A stretch of DNA of 64,000 bases from Lentisphaeria bacterium (lineage in GTDB: Bacteria; Verrucomicrobiota; Lentisphaeria; Victivallales; Victivallaceae): positions 22,871 to 86,870 of the forward strand of contig JABLYX010000014.1 of assembly GCA_018265615.1 (NCBI GenBank), given 5' to 3'. A program made the translations under genes and the position numbers. Of this stretch, positions 27,765-36,314 are shown in pieces. Position 1 is the first letter of the stretch; every line of letters begins with the position of its first letter. The notes under the pieces are model-generated. The model worked only from the letters and a program-made list of their open reading frames with translations. It had not been told where the DNA came from and ran no database searches.

Positions 27765-28094
27765 ATGATCATTGCACTGGCCTGCGAGGAGAACCGGGTG
27801 GCGGAACGTTTTGTCCGCGCCCCGGAGTTCGCCGTTTACGAAGTCGATTTCGGCCGGGTGGGCGGGCGGAACACCGTGCGGCCCGGCGGGAACGCGGCGG
27901 AACGCTTTCTGCGGGAATGCGGGGTCGACCTCGTGATCTGCGGACGGATCGGGGAGGGCTCCCGGCGGAGGCTCATGGACGAGGGGATCAAGTTTTTCGG
28001 CGGAGTCTCCGGTCCGGTGGAACGGGTGCTCTGCGCCTACCTCGACGGCAGCCTCGAAGCCGTCGCGGATTTCGATGATTTTGAGGAAGAATAA
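27765..28094 (+). CDS. NifX/NifB-domain protein (dinitrogenase Fe-Mo cofactor family)
   Basis: A 109-residue protein with the PF02579 fold: MIIALACEENRVAERFVRAPEFAVYEVD at the start and DLVICGRIGEGSRRRLMDEGIKFF in the middle. No nif genes are near, so it is one of the small orphan members found in many anaerobes beside Mrp/NBP35 ATPases, where an Fe-S or metal-cluster role is assumed. AGGGGGGAAG precedes the ATG. The Mrp gene starts 28 bp later. Confidence 0.8.
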   Translation: MIIALACEENRVAERFVRAPEFAVYEVDFGRVGGRNTVRPGGNAAERFLRECGVDLVICGRIGEGSRRRLMDEGIKFFGGVSGPVERVLCAYLDGSLEAVADFDDFEEE

Positions 28095-28122
28095 GTTACT
28101 TTTTATCAGGGAGTTTTGAGAA

Positions 28123-28950
28123 ATGAGTTCGTGTTCGGGCAACTGCGGCAGCTGCGCTTCGGCGGGAGGCTGCAACGAGCAGAAGGAGAATCAGCTCAAG
28201 GGGGTCCGGGAGGCGATTCTGGTCCTCTCCGGCAAGGGCGGCGTCGGCAAGAGCACGGTCGCCGCATCGGTGGCCGTCGGCCTTGCGAAGGCCGGGAAGA
28301 AAGTAGGGCTGCTCGACGTCGACTTCCACGGCCCTTCGCAGCCGACGCTCTTCGGGCTCCGGCATATCCGGCTGGAGGAGGGGGCGAAGGGGTTCGTCCC
28401 GGCCGACGCCGCGGGCGTGAAGCTGATTTCGGTCGGCCTCGTGCTCGACAATCCGGATCACGCCGTGATCTGGCGCGGGCCCGCGAAGACCGGCGCGCTG
28501 AAACAGCTGCTTGAAGAGACCGACTGGGGCGAACTCGATTATCTCGTCATGGATTTTCCGCCGGGGACCGGGGACGAATCGCTGGCCGGCTGCCAGCTCC
28601 TGCCGGTCCCGAAGCGGGCGCTCGTGGTCACGACGCCGCAGGAGGTCGCGCTGGCCGACTGCCGCAAGTGCATCGACTTCTGCGCGAAGCTCGAGGTGCC
28701 GGTGATCGGGATCGTCGAAAACATGTCCGGCTTCGTCTGCCCCGGCTGCGGCTCGCGTCACGAGCTGTTCGGGACGGGCGGCGGCGCACGGCTTGCGGAG
28801 AAGGCCGGGGCGCCGCTGCTGGCGCAGATCCCGCTCGACCCCGCGTTCCTGAAGCGCTGTGATTACGGCGAGCTCCCGGCCGGGCTGGAGGGGGCGCCCG
28901 CCGTTCGCGCCGAAGTCGAAAAGGTCGTCGGGGCGATCACGGCGAAGTAG
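28123..28950 (+). CDS. Mrp/NBP35-family P-loop ATPase (Fe-S cluster carrier)
   Basis: A 275-residue protein. The Cys-rich N-terminus (C4, C8, C11, C17) resembles NBP35. The deviant Walker A is VLSGKGGVGKST. Family motifs DVDFHGPSQP, DFPPGTGDE and ENMSGFVCPGCG follow; the last supplies the bridging CxxC. It is proposed to hold and deliver Fe-S clusters. The NifX-like neighbour upstream supports a metal-cluster role. MATE starts 9 bp downstream. Confidence 0.88.
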   Translation: MSSCSGNCGSCASAGGCNEQKENQLKGVREAILVLSGKGGVGKSTVAASVAVGLAKAGKKVGLLDVDFHGPSQPTLFGLRHIRLEEGAKGFVPADAAGVKLISVGLVLDNPDHAVIWRGPAKTGALKQLLEETDWGELDYLVMDFPPGTGDESLAGCQLLPVPKRALVVTTPQEVALADCRKCIDFCAKLEVPVIGIVENMSGFVCPGCGSRHELFGTGGGARLAEKAGAPLLAQIPLDPAFLKRCDYGELPAGLEGAPAVRAEVEKVVGAITAK

Positions 28951-28959
28951 GGGGCGGGC

Positions 28960-30351
28960 ATGCACGCCGCGGATTCGGCCGACAAGTTCCTCACGATGAC
29001 CCGCAGCCCGGTCGAGCCGCTGATCTGCCGCCTCGCGGTTCCGACGATCGTCAGCAGCCTCGTCACGACTTTCTACAACGTGGCCGACACCTATTTCATC
29101 GGCAGGATCAGTACGAGCGCCTCGGCGGCGGTCGGGGTTTCATTTTCGCTGATGGCCGTGATCCAGGCGGTCGGCTTCTTCTTCGGCCAGGGGTCGGGGA
29201 ACAACATTTCGAAGGAGCTCGGGAAGCGGCACGCGGGGGAGGCGGAGATCCTCGCCTCGGTCGGCTTCTTTTCCGCGCTGGCGGCGGGGGCGCTGATCAT
29301 GGCCGCCGGGCTGCTCTTCCTTGAGCCGCTCGCGGCCGCGCTCGGCTCGACGGAGACGATCCTGCCGTATTCCACCGCCTATATGCGGCTGATCCTGATC
29401 GGCGCGCCGTGGATGACCGCGTCGCTCGTGCTGAACAACCAGCTGCGGTTCGAGGGGAGCGCGTTCTACGGCATGATCGGGCTGGGTTCGGGCGCGGTGC
29501 TGAACATCGTGCTCGATCCGCTGCTGATCTTCACCTGCGGCATGGGCATCGCGGGGGCGGCGTTGGCGACAGTCGTCAGCCAGTTCGTGAGCTTCACGCT
29601 GCTCTTCTGCGGCTGCCGGTTTGCGGGCAACGTGCCGATCAGGGTGCGGAACTTCCGCCCTTCGTTCCGGGTTTACCGGATGATCGCGAACGGCGGGACC
29701 CCGTCGCTCTGCCGGCAGGGGATCGCCTGCATCGCGGTCATCTGCCTGAATACGGCGGCGAAGCCGTTCGGGGACGCGGCGATTGCGGCGATGGCGATCG
29801 TTTCGCGGATCACGCACTTCACGAATTTCGCGCTGATCGGCTTCGGGCAGGGGTTCCAGCCGGTCTGCGGCTTCAATTACGGCGCGAAGCTGTACGACCG
29901 CGTGAGGCGGGCGTTCTGGTTCTGCGTGAAGGTGACGGCGGTGTTCCTCACGGTGCTCGCCGTGGTCGAATACCTCGCGGCCCCGGCGCTGATCGAGCTG
30001 TTCCGCAAGGGCGATCCGGAGGTGACGCGGATCGGTACGACGGCGCTGCGGCTGCAGTGCCTGACCTTTCCGCTGGCGGCGTGGATGACGATCAGCAACA
30101 TGATGATGCAGACGACGGGCAAGGTGTTCCGCGCATCGTTCCTCGGGCTCGCGCGGCAGGGGGTGTTCCTGATTCCGTTCGTGCTGCTGCTGCCGCCGCT
30201 GATCGGGGTTCTCGGCGTGCAGGCCGCGCAGCCGGTTGCGGACCTGATTTCGTTTGCGGTTTCGATTCCGCTTCAATGCTCGCTGCTGCGCGGGATGCGC
30301 CGGGAGCAGGAGGCGTTTACAACGGATCAATCAGCGGGAGATGGAAATTGA
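28960..30351 (+). CDS. MATE-family efflux transporter
   Basis: A 463-residue protein with 12 predicted membrane segments. The MATE start LAVPTIVSSLVTTFYNVADTYFIGRIS and the half-repeat RQGIACIAVICLNTAAKPFGDAAIAAMAIVSRI are clear, as is GFGQGFQPVCGFNYGAKLYDRV. It is an Na+ or H+ driven exporter of cationic compounds; the substrate is not determinable. The stop shares one base with the next ATG. Confidence 0.9.
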   Translation: MHAADSADKFLTMTRSPVEPLICRLAVPTIVSSLVTTFYNVADTYFIGRISTSASAAVGVSFSLMAVIQAVGFFFGQGSGNNISKELGKRHAGEAEILASVGFFSALAAGALIMAAGLLFLEPLAAALGSTETILPYSTAYMRLILIGAPWMTASLVLNNQLRFEGSAFYGMIGLGSGAVLNIVLDPLLIFTCGMGIAGAALATVVSQFVSFTLLFCGCRFAGNVPIRVRNFRPSFRVYRMIANGGTPSLCRQGIACIAVICLNTAAKPFGDAAIAAMAIVSRITHFTNFALIGFGQGFQPVCGFNYGAKLYDRVRRAFWFCVKVTAVFLTVLAVVEYLAAPALIELFRKGDPEVTRIGTTALRLQCLTFPLAAWMTISNMMMQTTGKVFRASFLGLARQGVFLIPFVLLLPPLIGVLGVQAAQPVADLISFAVSIPLQCSLLRGMRREQEAFTTDQSAGDGN

Positions 30352-30938
30352 TGGATATCAGGATTGCGGCGCCCGGCGACGGCGCGGGGGCCCTGGCGGT
30401 CTATGCGCAGTATATCGGCACGCCGGTCACATTCGAGTGCGGACTGCCCTCAGAGGAGGAGTTCGCGCGGCGCATCCGCACGACGCTGGAGCGTTACCCG
30501 TACCTCGTCTGCACCGATGAGGCGGGGCGGGTGCGCGGCTACGCTTATGCGCATCAGATGCGGGAACGCCGGGCGTATCAGTGGGGGGCGGAGCTTTCGG
30601 TCTACCTCGACGCCGGAGTCACGGCGCGCGGGCTCGGGCGGAGGCTCTACGCCGTCCTGACCGGTCTCCTGAGGCTGCAGGGGGTGCGGACCGTCTACGG
30701 CTGCGTGACCACGCCGAACCCGCGCAGCGAGAGGCTGCATGAGCGGATGGGGTTCCGGCGGATCGGCGTTTTCCGGAACGCGGGCTTCAAGGGCGGCGCC
30801 TGGCACGACGTGACGTGGTTCGAGAAGGAGATCGCGCCGTGCGACGCACCGCCCGGGGAGTTTGCGGCGTTTCCGCATCTTGCCCCGGAGCGTGTGGCGG
30901 AGGCCGTCGCCGCTTACAGGGGAGGGCCGGACGCATGA
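30351..30938 (+). CDS. GNAT N-acetyltransferase, phosphinothricin-acetyltransferase-like
   Basis: A 195-residue GNAT protein. The start IRIAAPGDGAGALAVYAQYI, the acetyl-CoA loop TARGLGRRLYAVL, and TPNPRSERLHERMGFRRIGVFRNAGFKGGAWHDV are typical of the Pat/Bar group, which acetylates phosphinothricin-like or methionine-sulfoximine-like amino acids. The true substrate here is unknown. It overlaps MATE by 1 base and the next gene by 4, so the three are co-translated. Confidence 0.88.
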   Translation: MDIRIAAPGDGAGALAVYAQYIGTPVTFECGLPSEEEFARRIRTTLERYPYLVCTDEAGRVRGYAYAHQMRERRAYQWGAELSVYLDAGVTARGLGRRLYAVLTGLLRLQGVRTVYGCVTTPNPRSERLHERMGFRRIGVFRNAGFKGGAWHDVTWFEKEIAPCDAPPGEFAAFPHLAPERVAEAVAAYRGGPDA

Positions 30939-31648
30939 GCGGGCCGTCGCCGGATGCGGAGCGGCTGACCGCGGCCTGCGTGCTGAGCGTGGTCGGCGGC
31001 TTCCTCGATATCTACACTTATCTGTTCCGGGGGAACGTCTTTGCGAATGCCGTGACCGGGAACATGGTGCTCTTCGGCTTCCATCTCGCGAACCGGGAAT
31101 GGGCGTTCTGCGGGCGTTATCTGCTGGCGATCGTCTTCTACGCGCTCGGGATTTTCATGGCGGAGCTGGTTCACGCGAAGCTGCCCACCTCCCGGCGGAT
31201 CACGTGGCACCAGTCCGTGATCGTGCTGGAGCTGGCCTGTCTGCTGCCGGTCTGCTTCATCCCGTACGGCGGCTGGGATTTCGCGGTCAACGCCGTGATC
31301 GCGTTCGTCTGCGCGCTGCAGGTGCAGACGTTCCGCCGGGTGCACGGGCTTCCGTTCGCCTCGACCATGTGTACCGGGAATTTGCGCAGCGGCACGGATG
31401 CGCTCTTCCGCTCGCTGCACGGGAAGGTGCCGGGGGAACTGCATAAGGCGCTGCATTATTACGGCGTCATCGTCTGCTTCATCTCCGGGGCGGCGGCGGG
31501 CGCGCTGCTGCTGCCGCGCTTCGGCCATTATGTGTTCCTGCTGGCTCCGGCGGGGCTGTGCGCGGTCTTCTTCCTGATCTCCACGCGGCGGAAGCTCGCC
31601 GAATGGAGGCGCATGCTCCGTTCCCTGTTCCGCCGCGGCGCGCGCTGA
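30935..31648 (+). CDS. DUF1275 (YoaK) family membrane protein
   Basis: A 237-residue protein with six predicted membrane segments. The family start is LSVVGGFLDIYTYLFRGNVFANAVTGNMVL, and a central QVQTFRRVHGLPFASTMCTGNLRSG motif is diagnostic. The function is unknown. The ATG at 30935 overlaps the GNAT stop and has GGGGAGGG upstream. It is last in the Mrp-MATE-GNAT run and ends at a bidirectional terminator. Confidence 0.88.
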   Translation: MSGPSPDAERLTAACVLSVVGGFLDIYTYLFRGNVFANAVTGNMVLFGFHLANREWAFCGRYLLAIVFYALGIFMAELVHAKLPTSRRITWHQSVIVLELACLLPVCFIPYGGWDFAVNAVIAFVCALQVQTFRRVHGLPFASTMCTGNLRSGTDALFRSLHGKVPGELHKALHYYGVIVCFISGAAAGALLLPRFGHYVFLLAPAGLCAVFFLISTRRKLAEWRRMLRSLFRRGAR

Positions 31649-31652
31649 GCAT

Positions 31653-31685
31653 AAAAAAAGCCCCGGCACGGAGCCGGAGCTTTTT
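31653..31685. terminator. Bidirectional terminator
   Basis: AAAGCCCCGGC, loop ACGGA, GCCGGAGCTTTTT, with A and T tracts on both sides, between two convergent genes. Confidence 0.9.
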
Positions 31686-31700
31686 CCGCCTGATGCGGCG

Positions 31701-32306
31701 TTACTTTTTCGCGTCGTGCGCGACGACGAGCGCGTCGTATTCGAGCAGGTGGTCGCAGTAGATCTTCTTGAGGCCGTCGCCGTTGTCGCGCCAGTCGCGC
31801 TGCAGCTCGGAGGCCATCGCGAACCAGGTGATCATCTGGGCGCCGGCCTGCTGCATGCGCGCGAGCGCCGCGTTGCGGGTGGTCTTGTTGAAGGTGCCGG
31901 AGGCGTCGACCACGACGAACACCTCAAACCCCGCCTGCAGCGCGCAGAGCGCCGGGAACGCGACGCAGACCTCGGTGACGATGCCGGCCATGATGAGCTG
32001 CTTGCGCCCGGTGGCCTTGACGGCGTTCACGAAGTCCTCGTTGTCCCACGCATTGATCTGGCCCGGACGCGGGATGAACGGGGCGTCGGGGAACATCCTG
32101 CGGATTTCCGGCAGCAGCACGCCGTTCGGCCCCTGTTCGAAGCTCGTTGTCAGCACGGTCGGCAGTTTGAAGTGCTTCGCGGTGTCGGCCACGGCCAGGA
32201 CGTTGTTCTTGAACTCGGCCGGCGTGAAGTCGTGCACGAGTGAGAGCAGACCGACCTGATGGTCGATCAACAGAACGGCGGCGTTTTCTTTGCTGAGTCT
32301 TGACAT
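31701..32306 (-). CDS. Isochorismatase-fold cysteine hydrolase, YcaC-like
   Basis: A 201-residue protein. The first catalytic Asp is in VLLIDHQVGLLSLV, the Lys is expected in the central region, and the nucleophilic Cys is in GIVTEVCVAFPALCAL. The sequence FEQGPNGVLLPE and NAWDNEDFVNAVKATGRKQL are YcaC-like. The substrate is unknown; relatives are annotated as hydrolases of isochorismate-like or amide substrates. The ATG at 32306 has AAGGAG upstream. Confidence 0.85.
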   Translation of the reverse strand: MSRLSKENAAVLLIDHQVGLLSLVHDFTPAEFKNNVLAVADTAKHFKLPTVLTTSFEQGPNGVLLPEIRRMFPDAPFIPRPGQINAWDNEDFVNAVKATGRKQLIMAGIVTEVCVAFPALCALQAGFEVFVVVDASGTFNKTTRNAALARMQQAGAQMITWFAMASELQRDWRDNGDGLKKIYCDHLLEYDALVVAHDAKK

Positions 32307-32379
32307 GATGATTTTCTCCTTCTTCTTCAATTGTCGCAGGCGAGATGCCGGCGGCTTCCTCAAAACTTCCTCTGAGATT

Positions 32380-32409
32380 TAAACTAGCACGGGAAAATAT
32401 ATAGTCAAG
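32380..32409 (-). promoter_or_regulatory. Candidate promoter of the isochorismatase-fold gene
   Basis: On the minus strand TTGACT (32409-32404), 18-base spacer, TAGTTT (32385-32380). Confidence 0.4.
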
Positions 32410-32476
32410 CCTTTTTTGCGGATATTCTTATTTTTTGTCATGTTTTTTTGAACCGCACCGAATGGCAGTCATGCTG

Positions 32477-32505
32477 TTGAATCGTGTAAATTTATGATAT
32501 ATAAT
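32477..32505 (+). promoter_or_regulatory. Near-consensus promoter of the AlkX-like gene
   Basis: TTGAAT (32477-32482), 17-base spacer, TATAAT (32500-32505). The stretch 32307-32629 between the divergent genes is strongly AT-rich and holds only promoter-like sequence; TTGACG (32554) with TATTAT (32579) is a weaker second candidate. Confidence 0.6.
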
Positions 32506-32629
32506 GAAATGCAAATTGATTTATGAATTTCATGTTTGTTTTGAACATATGACTTGACGGATGCAGGAACCTGTTCCATATTATGGTGCGCAATGTTCTG
32601 AACGGTTTTTATTATGGAAAGTGAATGTC

Positions 32630-33799
32630 ATGTCTGAACTCACCCTGCCGGAAGCCCGGCGTTTTCTGACCGCCCTGCACCGCGTTGTTCCGGAGAGGGA
32701 GATCGGCGGCCCGGAGGAGGCGGTCGGCTTTGTCCGGCAGGCCGGATGCATCCAGTTCGACCCGCTCGACGTGGTCGGGCGCAACGCCGAGCTCGTGCTC
32801 CAGGCGCGCTGGCCCGGATACCGGCGCGGCATGATCGGGGAGCTGCTCTACGAAAAGCGCGCTCTCTTCGACGTCTGGGACAAGAACATGTCGATCGCCG
32901 CGATGGAGGACTGGCCCCGCTTCCACCGCTTCCGCCGCCGCTGGTTCGGCTGGCTGGAGAGCTGGGAGCCGGCGGTTGCGGAGATCACGGCCCACCTGCG
33001 CCGGAACGGCTTCGCGTGTTCGACCGATTTGGGGGAGGAGCACGATGTGGAGGTGCAGTGGCATTACTACGGCCCGCAGCGCCGGGCGAAGGCGGTGCTC
33101 GAATGCATGTGCCACGCGGGGCTCGCGGTCGTGCACCACAAGCGCGGCACGCGGCGCTACTACGGGCTCGCGGAGCAGCTTGTCCCCGCTCACCTCTACC
33201 GGGCCCCGGACCCGCACTCCTGCGAAGAGGAGTATCATGACTGGATCGTGCTGCGGCGGATCGGCGGCATCGGCCTGCTGCGGAACCGTCCCGGCGATGC
33301 GTGGCTCGGGCTGTACGACTTCAAGGCGGCGCACCGGAACGCGGCTTTCGCGCGGCTCGCTGCGGCCGGGCGCATCGCGGAGCTGCGGATCGAAGGGCAG
33401 AAGCTCCCTTACTATGCGGATGTGCGGAATCTGCCGCTGCTCGACCGGGTTGTGCGGGGCGAACTCTCCGGCGGCGCGCCGGAGTGCCGTTTCATCGCCC
33501 CGCTCGACAACCTGATCTGGGAGCGGAAGCAGACGCTGGAGCTCTTCGGGTTCGACTACCGCTGGGAGGTCTATACGCCTGCCGCCTCCCGCAAGTACGG
33601 CTACTATGTGCTGCCTGTGCTGTACGGCGACCGCTTCCTCGGGCGGATCGAATTCGAAGCGGGCCGGAATCACTTCGGCGTAAAGCGGTTCTGGCCGGAG
33701 GACCCGGCGTCGTCCGGCGCGCGGGAGCGGCAGGCGCTGAACCGCGCGCTCGAACGCTTCGCCCTTTTCCTGGGGAAGGAGTGCACAACGCGCTTCTGA
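32630..33799 (+). CDS. Winged-helix DNA glycosylase, AlkX/YcaQ (HTH_42) family
   Basis: A 389-residue protein of the HTH_42 superfamily. It has CIQFDPLDVVGRN near residue 37, matching the Q-phi-D active-site motif of AlkX/YcaQ rather than the Q-phi-Q of AlkZ. Further family segments are ALFDVWDKNMSIAAMEDWP and FIAPLDNLIWERK. E. coli YcaQ removes bulky alkyl adducts and unhooks interstrand crosslinks. The ATG at 32630 agrees with the family start; the Shine-Dalgarno is weak. Confidence 0.82.
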   Translation: MSELTLPEARRFLTALHRVVPEREIGGPEEAVGFVRQAGCIQFDPLDVVGRNAELVLQARWPGYRRGMIGELLYEKRALFDVWDKNMSIAAMEDWPRFHRFRRRWFGWLESWEPAVAEITAHLRRNGFACSTDLGEEHDVEVQWHYYGPQRRAKAVLECMCHAGLAVVHHKRGTRRYYGLAEQLVPAHLYRAPDPHSCEEEYHDWIVLRRIGGIGLLRNRPGDAWLGLYDFKAAHRNAAFARLAAAGRIAELRIEGQKLPYYADVRNLPLLDRVVRGELSGGAPECRFIAPLDNLIWERKQTLELFGFDYRWEVYTPAASRKYGYYVLPVLYGDRFLGRIEFEAGRNHFGVKRFWPEDPASSGARERQALNRALERFALFLGKECTTRF

Positions 33800-33815
33800 G
33801 TCCGGAGCGTCTGCT

Positions 33816-34637
33816 TTACTCCCCCGGCGGCCCGGGCAGGCCGGAGAATTCGCGGCGGTACCTGAGGGGAGAGATCTGGTACTTCTCCTTGAAGAGGCGG
33901 GAGAGGTAGAATCCGCTGCCGATTCCGCAGAGCTCCGCGACGGCGCCGACGGAGTGGGGCGTGCCGGCCAGCAAAGCGGCCGCGCGTTCGAGCCGGCAGC
34001 TGATGAGGAACTGCTGCGGGGGAAGCCCTGCGGCAGCCTTGAAGAGCCGGCGGAAGTGGTGCTGCGTCAGGCTGCGCTTCGCGGCTTCGGCGGCGAACTC
34101 CCACGGCTTCTCCGGATGGTTGCGCACCTCGGCGGCGAGGCGGCGGAAATACTCCCCGTGATAGGCGGGCAGCCACGCTTCCGCCCGCTCCGCCTCGTGG
34201 AGCTGCAGCAGTAAATCCTCGTAAAGCAGAACGGCGCGGGGCGGCGTGAGCGGCGCGGCGCACCGCAGGAGCTTCATGATGCGCAGCATGGTGTCGAGGA
34301 AGCGCTCGGGGTCGGGGACCTTCCGCACCGGGTTTTCGCCGTCGAGCGGCAGCAGTCCGCCCGCCGCATAGCGCATGACGCGCTCCCCGTAGGAGCAGAT
34401 GAAGCTGTGGTGCCGCTCCTCCCCCGGGAAGCTCCCGTATTCGAAGAATGCGCCGGGATGCGTGACAAATGCGCACGCGCCCCCGTACTCCATGCGCGGC
34501 CCGCGGTTCACCGCGAGCCAGAAGCGCCCCGCGTGATTGTACTGCACGCCGTAATAGACCGGCACATGGTGCGACTCGCCCCGGTGGCCGGGGATCGAGG
34601 CGTACAGGCTGAATGCGTGTCCGTCAAAAAAGTCCAT
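33816..34637 (-). CDS. AraC-family transcriptional regulator
   Basis: A 273-residue regulator. The N-terminal 150 residues form a cupin-like sensing domain. The C-terminal 100 have the two AraC helix-turn-helix motifs (AAEAAKRSLTQHHFRRLFKAAAGLPPQQFL and AVAELCGIGSGFYLSRLFKEKYQISPLRYR). GGAG lies 5-8 bases before the ATG. It diverges from the sugar isomerase/ThuA/oxidoreductase operon and is its likely regulator; the shared intergenic region is only 106 bp. Confidence 0.9.
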   Translation of the reverse strand: MDFFDGHAFSLYASIPGHRGESHHVPVYYGVQYNHAGRFWLAVNRGPRMEYGGACAFVTHPGAFFEYGSFPGEERHHSFICSYGERVMRYAAGGLLPLDGENPVRKVPDPERFLDTMLRIMKLLRCAAPLTPPRAVLLYEDLLLQLHEAERAEAWLPAYHGEYFRRLAAEVRNHPEKPWEFAAEAAKRSLTQHHFRRLFKAAAGLPPQQFLISCRLERAAALLAGTPHSVGAVAELCGIGSGFYLSRLFKEKYQISPLRYRREFSGLPGPPGE

Positions 34638-34697
34638 GCCATCTCCGTTTTGTGCAAAAACAGGTTCCTTTCGTCCATTCCTGAACCGGGGAAACTG

Positions 34698-34706
34698 TGG
34701 TATAAT
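34698..34706 (+). promoter_or_regulatory. Extended -10 promoter of the sugar isomerase operon
   Basis: TGG followed by TATAAT (34701-34706), with only a weak -35 (TTCCTG at 34678). A good -10 with a poor -35 suits an activator-dependent promoter, consistent with the divergent AraC gene. Confidence 0.55.
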
Positions 34707-34743
34707 ATATGCAAATCCAACCGGAAATGCAAGGAGGACCAGG

Positions 34744-35508
34744 ATGAAACAGGAAAGAATCGCCGCGCAGCTCTACAGCTTCCGCGATCATATCGGGACC
34801 CCGGCGGGCGTGCGCGACACGCTGCGGCGCCTGCGGAAAACGGGGTACGGGGCCGTCCAGCTCTCGAGCTCGATCGCCCCGATGCCGGCGCGGGAGCTCG
34901 TCCGGATGCTGGAGGACGAGGGGATGGCGGCCCCGACCAGCCACGAACGCGCGGCCGATCTCGTGAATGAGCCGGAGAGGGTGATTGACCGCCTGCTCGA
35001 ACTCGGCTGCCGCCACACGGCCTATCCGTATCCGCACCGGATGCCGGGCAACGAAGCGGAGGCGATCGCGTTCGCGCGGGAGCTGAACCGCGCGGCGGAG
35101 AAGTTCCGCCGTGCCGGGATCGTCTTCGCCTACCACAACCACGCGGCGGAGTTCCGCCGCTTCAACGGCCGGACGATGCTCGAAATCATCTACGCGGATG
35201 CGCCGCTCGTCGACGGCGAGCCGGACACCTACTGGATCCAGAAGGGCGGCGGCGACCCGGCGGCGTGGATCACCGCACTCTCCGGCCGGCTCCGGGTCCT
35301 GCACGTGAAGGACTTCGGCGTGACGGCGGAGAAGGAGGCGGCCATGCTGCCGGTCGGCTCCGGCAACCTCGGCTGGAAGCGGATCTTCGCCGCGGCGGAT
35401 TCCGCCGGGGTCGAGTGGCACGTGGTCGAGCACGACGGCGACTGCCCGGACCCGTTCGCGTCGTTCGCATCGAGCATGGCGTTTCTGAAGGAGAATTTCG
35501 TATCATGA
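34744..35508 (+). CDS. Sugar phosphate isomerase/epimerase (AP-endonuclease-2 TIM barrel)
   Basis: A 254-residue xylose-isomerase-like TIM barrel. IAAQLYSFRDHIGTPAGV starts the barrel; metal-ligand candidates are in FAYHNHAAEF, TYWIQKGG and HVKDFG, with a final Glu in WHVVEHD. Such proteins isomerise, epimerise or eliminate ketosugars. AAGGAGG precedes the ATG. It overlaps ThuA by 4 bp. Confidence 0.85.
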   Translation: MKQERIAAQLYSFRDHIGTPAGVRDTLRRLRKTGYGAVQLSSSIAPMPARELVRMLEDEGMAAPTSHERAADLVNEPERVIDRLLELGCRHTAYPYPHRMPGNEAEAIAFARELNRAAEKFRRAGIVFAYHNHAAEFRRFNGRTMLEIIYADAPLVDGEPDTYWIQKGGGDPAAWITALSGRLRVLHVKDFGVTAEKEAAMLPVGSGNLGWKRIFAAADSAGVEWHVVEHDGDCPDPFASFASSMAFLKENFVS

Positions 35509-36290
35509 AGAACATCCGCGTGACGATCTGGAATGAATTTGTGCATGAGCGCGAGGCCGGTCCGGTCGGGGAACATATCCGGAGCATCTACCCGGAGGGG
35601 ATCCACGCCGCGCTCGCCGCGGAGCTCGCCGCCCCCGGCCTTGAGCTGCGCACCGCGACGCTGGACGAACCGGAACAGGGGCTCCCGGAGCCGCTGCTCG
35701 GCGCGACCGATGTGCTGGTCTGGTGGGGGCACTGCGCGCACGACCGCGTCGACGACCGGCTCACGGACCGGATCCAGCAGCGCGTCCTGTCGGGCATGGG
35801 GCTCGTCGTGCTGCACTCGGGGCACTGCTCGAAGGTGTTCCGGCGCCTGATGGGGACGGACTGCCGGCTGCGCTGGCGCGAGATCGGCGAGAAGGAGCGG
35901 CTCTGGACCGCCGCGCCGGGGCATCCGGTCGCGGCCGGCGTGCCGGAGACCTTCACGCTGCCGCACAGCGAGATGTACGGCGAGCCGTTCGGCGTCCCGG
36001 ACGACGGCAAGGTCGTTTTCATGTCGTGGTTCGAGGGGGGCAACGTGTTCCGCAGCGGCGTCGCGTTCGAGCGCGGCGCAGGGAGGATCTTCTACTTTTC
36101 GCCGGGGCACGAGACCTATCCGATCTACCGTGACGCGAACGTCCTGCGGGTGATCGGCAACGCGCTCCGCTGGGCCGCGTCGCCGATCCTGCCGCCGCGC
36201 GTCACGCCGCAGCCGGAGCCGCTTGAACCGGTCAGGACAGCGGACCCGCTCGCGGCGCTCGATACGGAATCCCTGCACGAAAAGCAATAA
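35505..36290 (+). CDS. ThuA-like sugar-utilisation protein
   Basis: A 261-residue protein with the flavodoxin/GATase-like ThuA fold: VTIWNEFVHE at the start, DVLVWWGHCAHD, VLHSGHCSKVFRRLMG, and RIFYFSPGHETYPIY at the end. ThuA is named for trehalose utilisation in Sinorhizobium, where 3-keto sugars are involved. Here it sits between an isomerase/epimerase and a Gfo/Idh/MocA oxidoreductase, a set consistent with oxidation-based glycoside breakdown (inference). Confidence 0.85.
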   Translation: MKNIRVTIWNEFVHEREAGPVGEHIRSIYPEGIHAALAAELAAPGLELRTATLDEPEQGLPEPLLGATDVLVWWGHCAHDRVDDRLTDRIQQRVLSGMGLVVLHSGHCSKVFRRLMGTDCRLRWREIGEKERLWTAAPGHPVAAGVPETFTLPHSEMYGEPFGVPDDGKVVFMSWFEGGNVFRSGVAFERGAGRIFYFSPGHETYPIYRDANVLRVIGNALRWAASPILPPRVTPQPEPLEPVRTADPLAALDTESLHEKQ

Positions 36291-36314
36291 GGGCTTATGG
36301 AAGGAGAGAGTTTT

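Noticed and set aside
27765..28950. Nitrogen fixation locus
   Set aside because: NifX-like and Mrp proteins occur widely in non-fixing anaerobes, and no nifHDK or nifENB genes are present.
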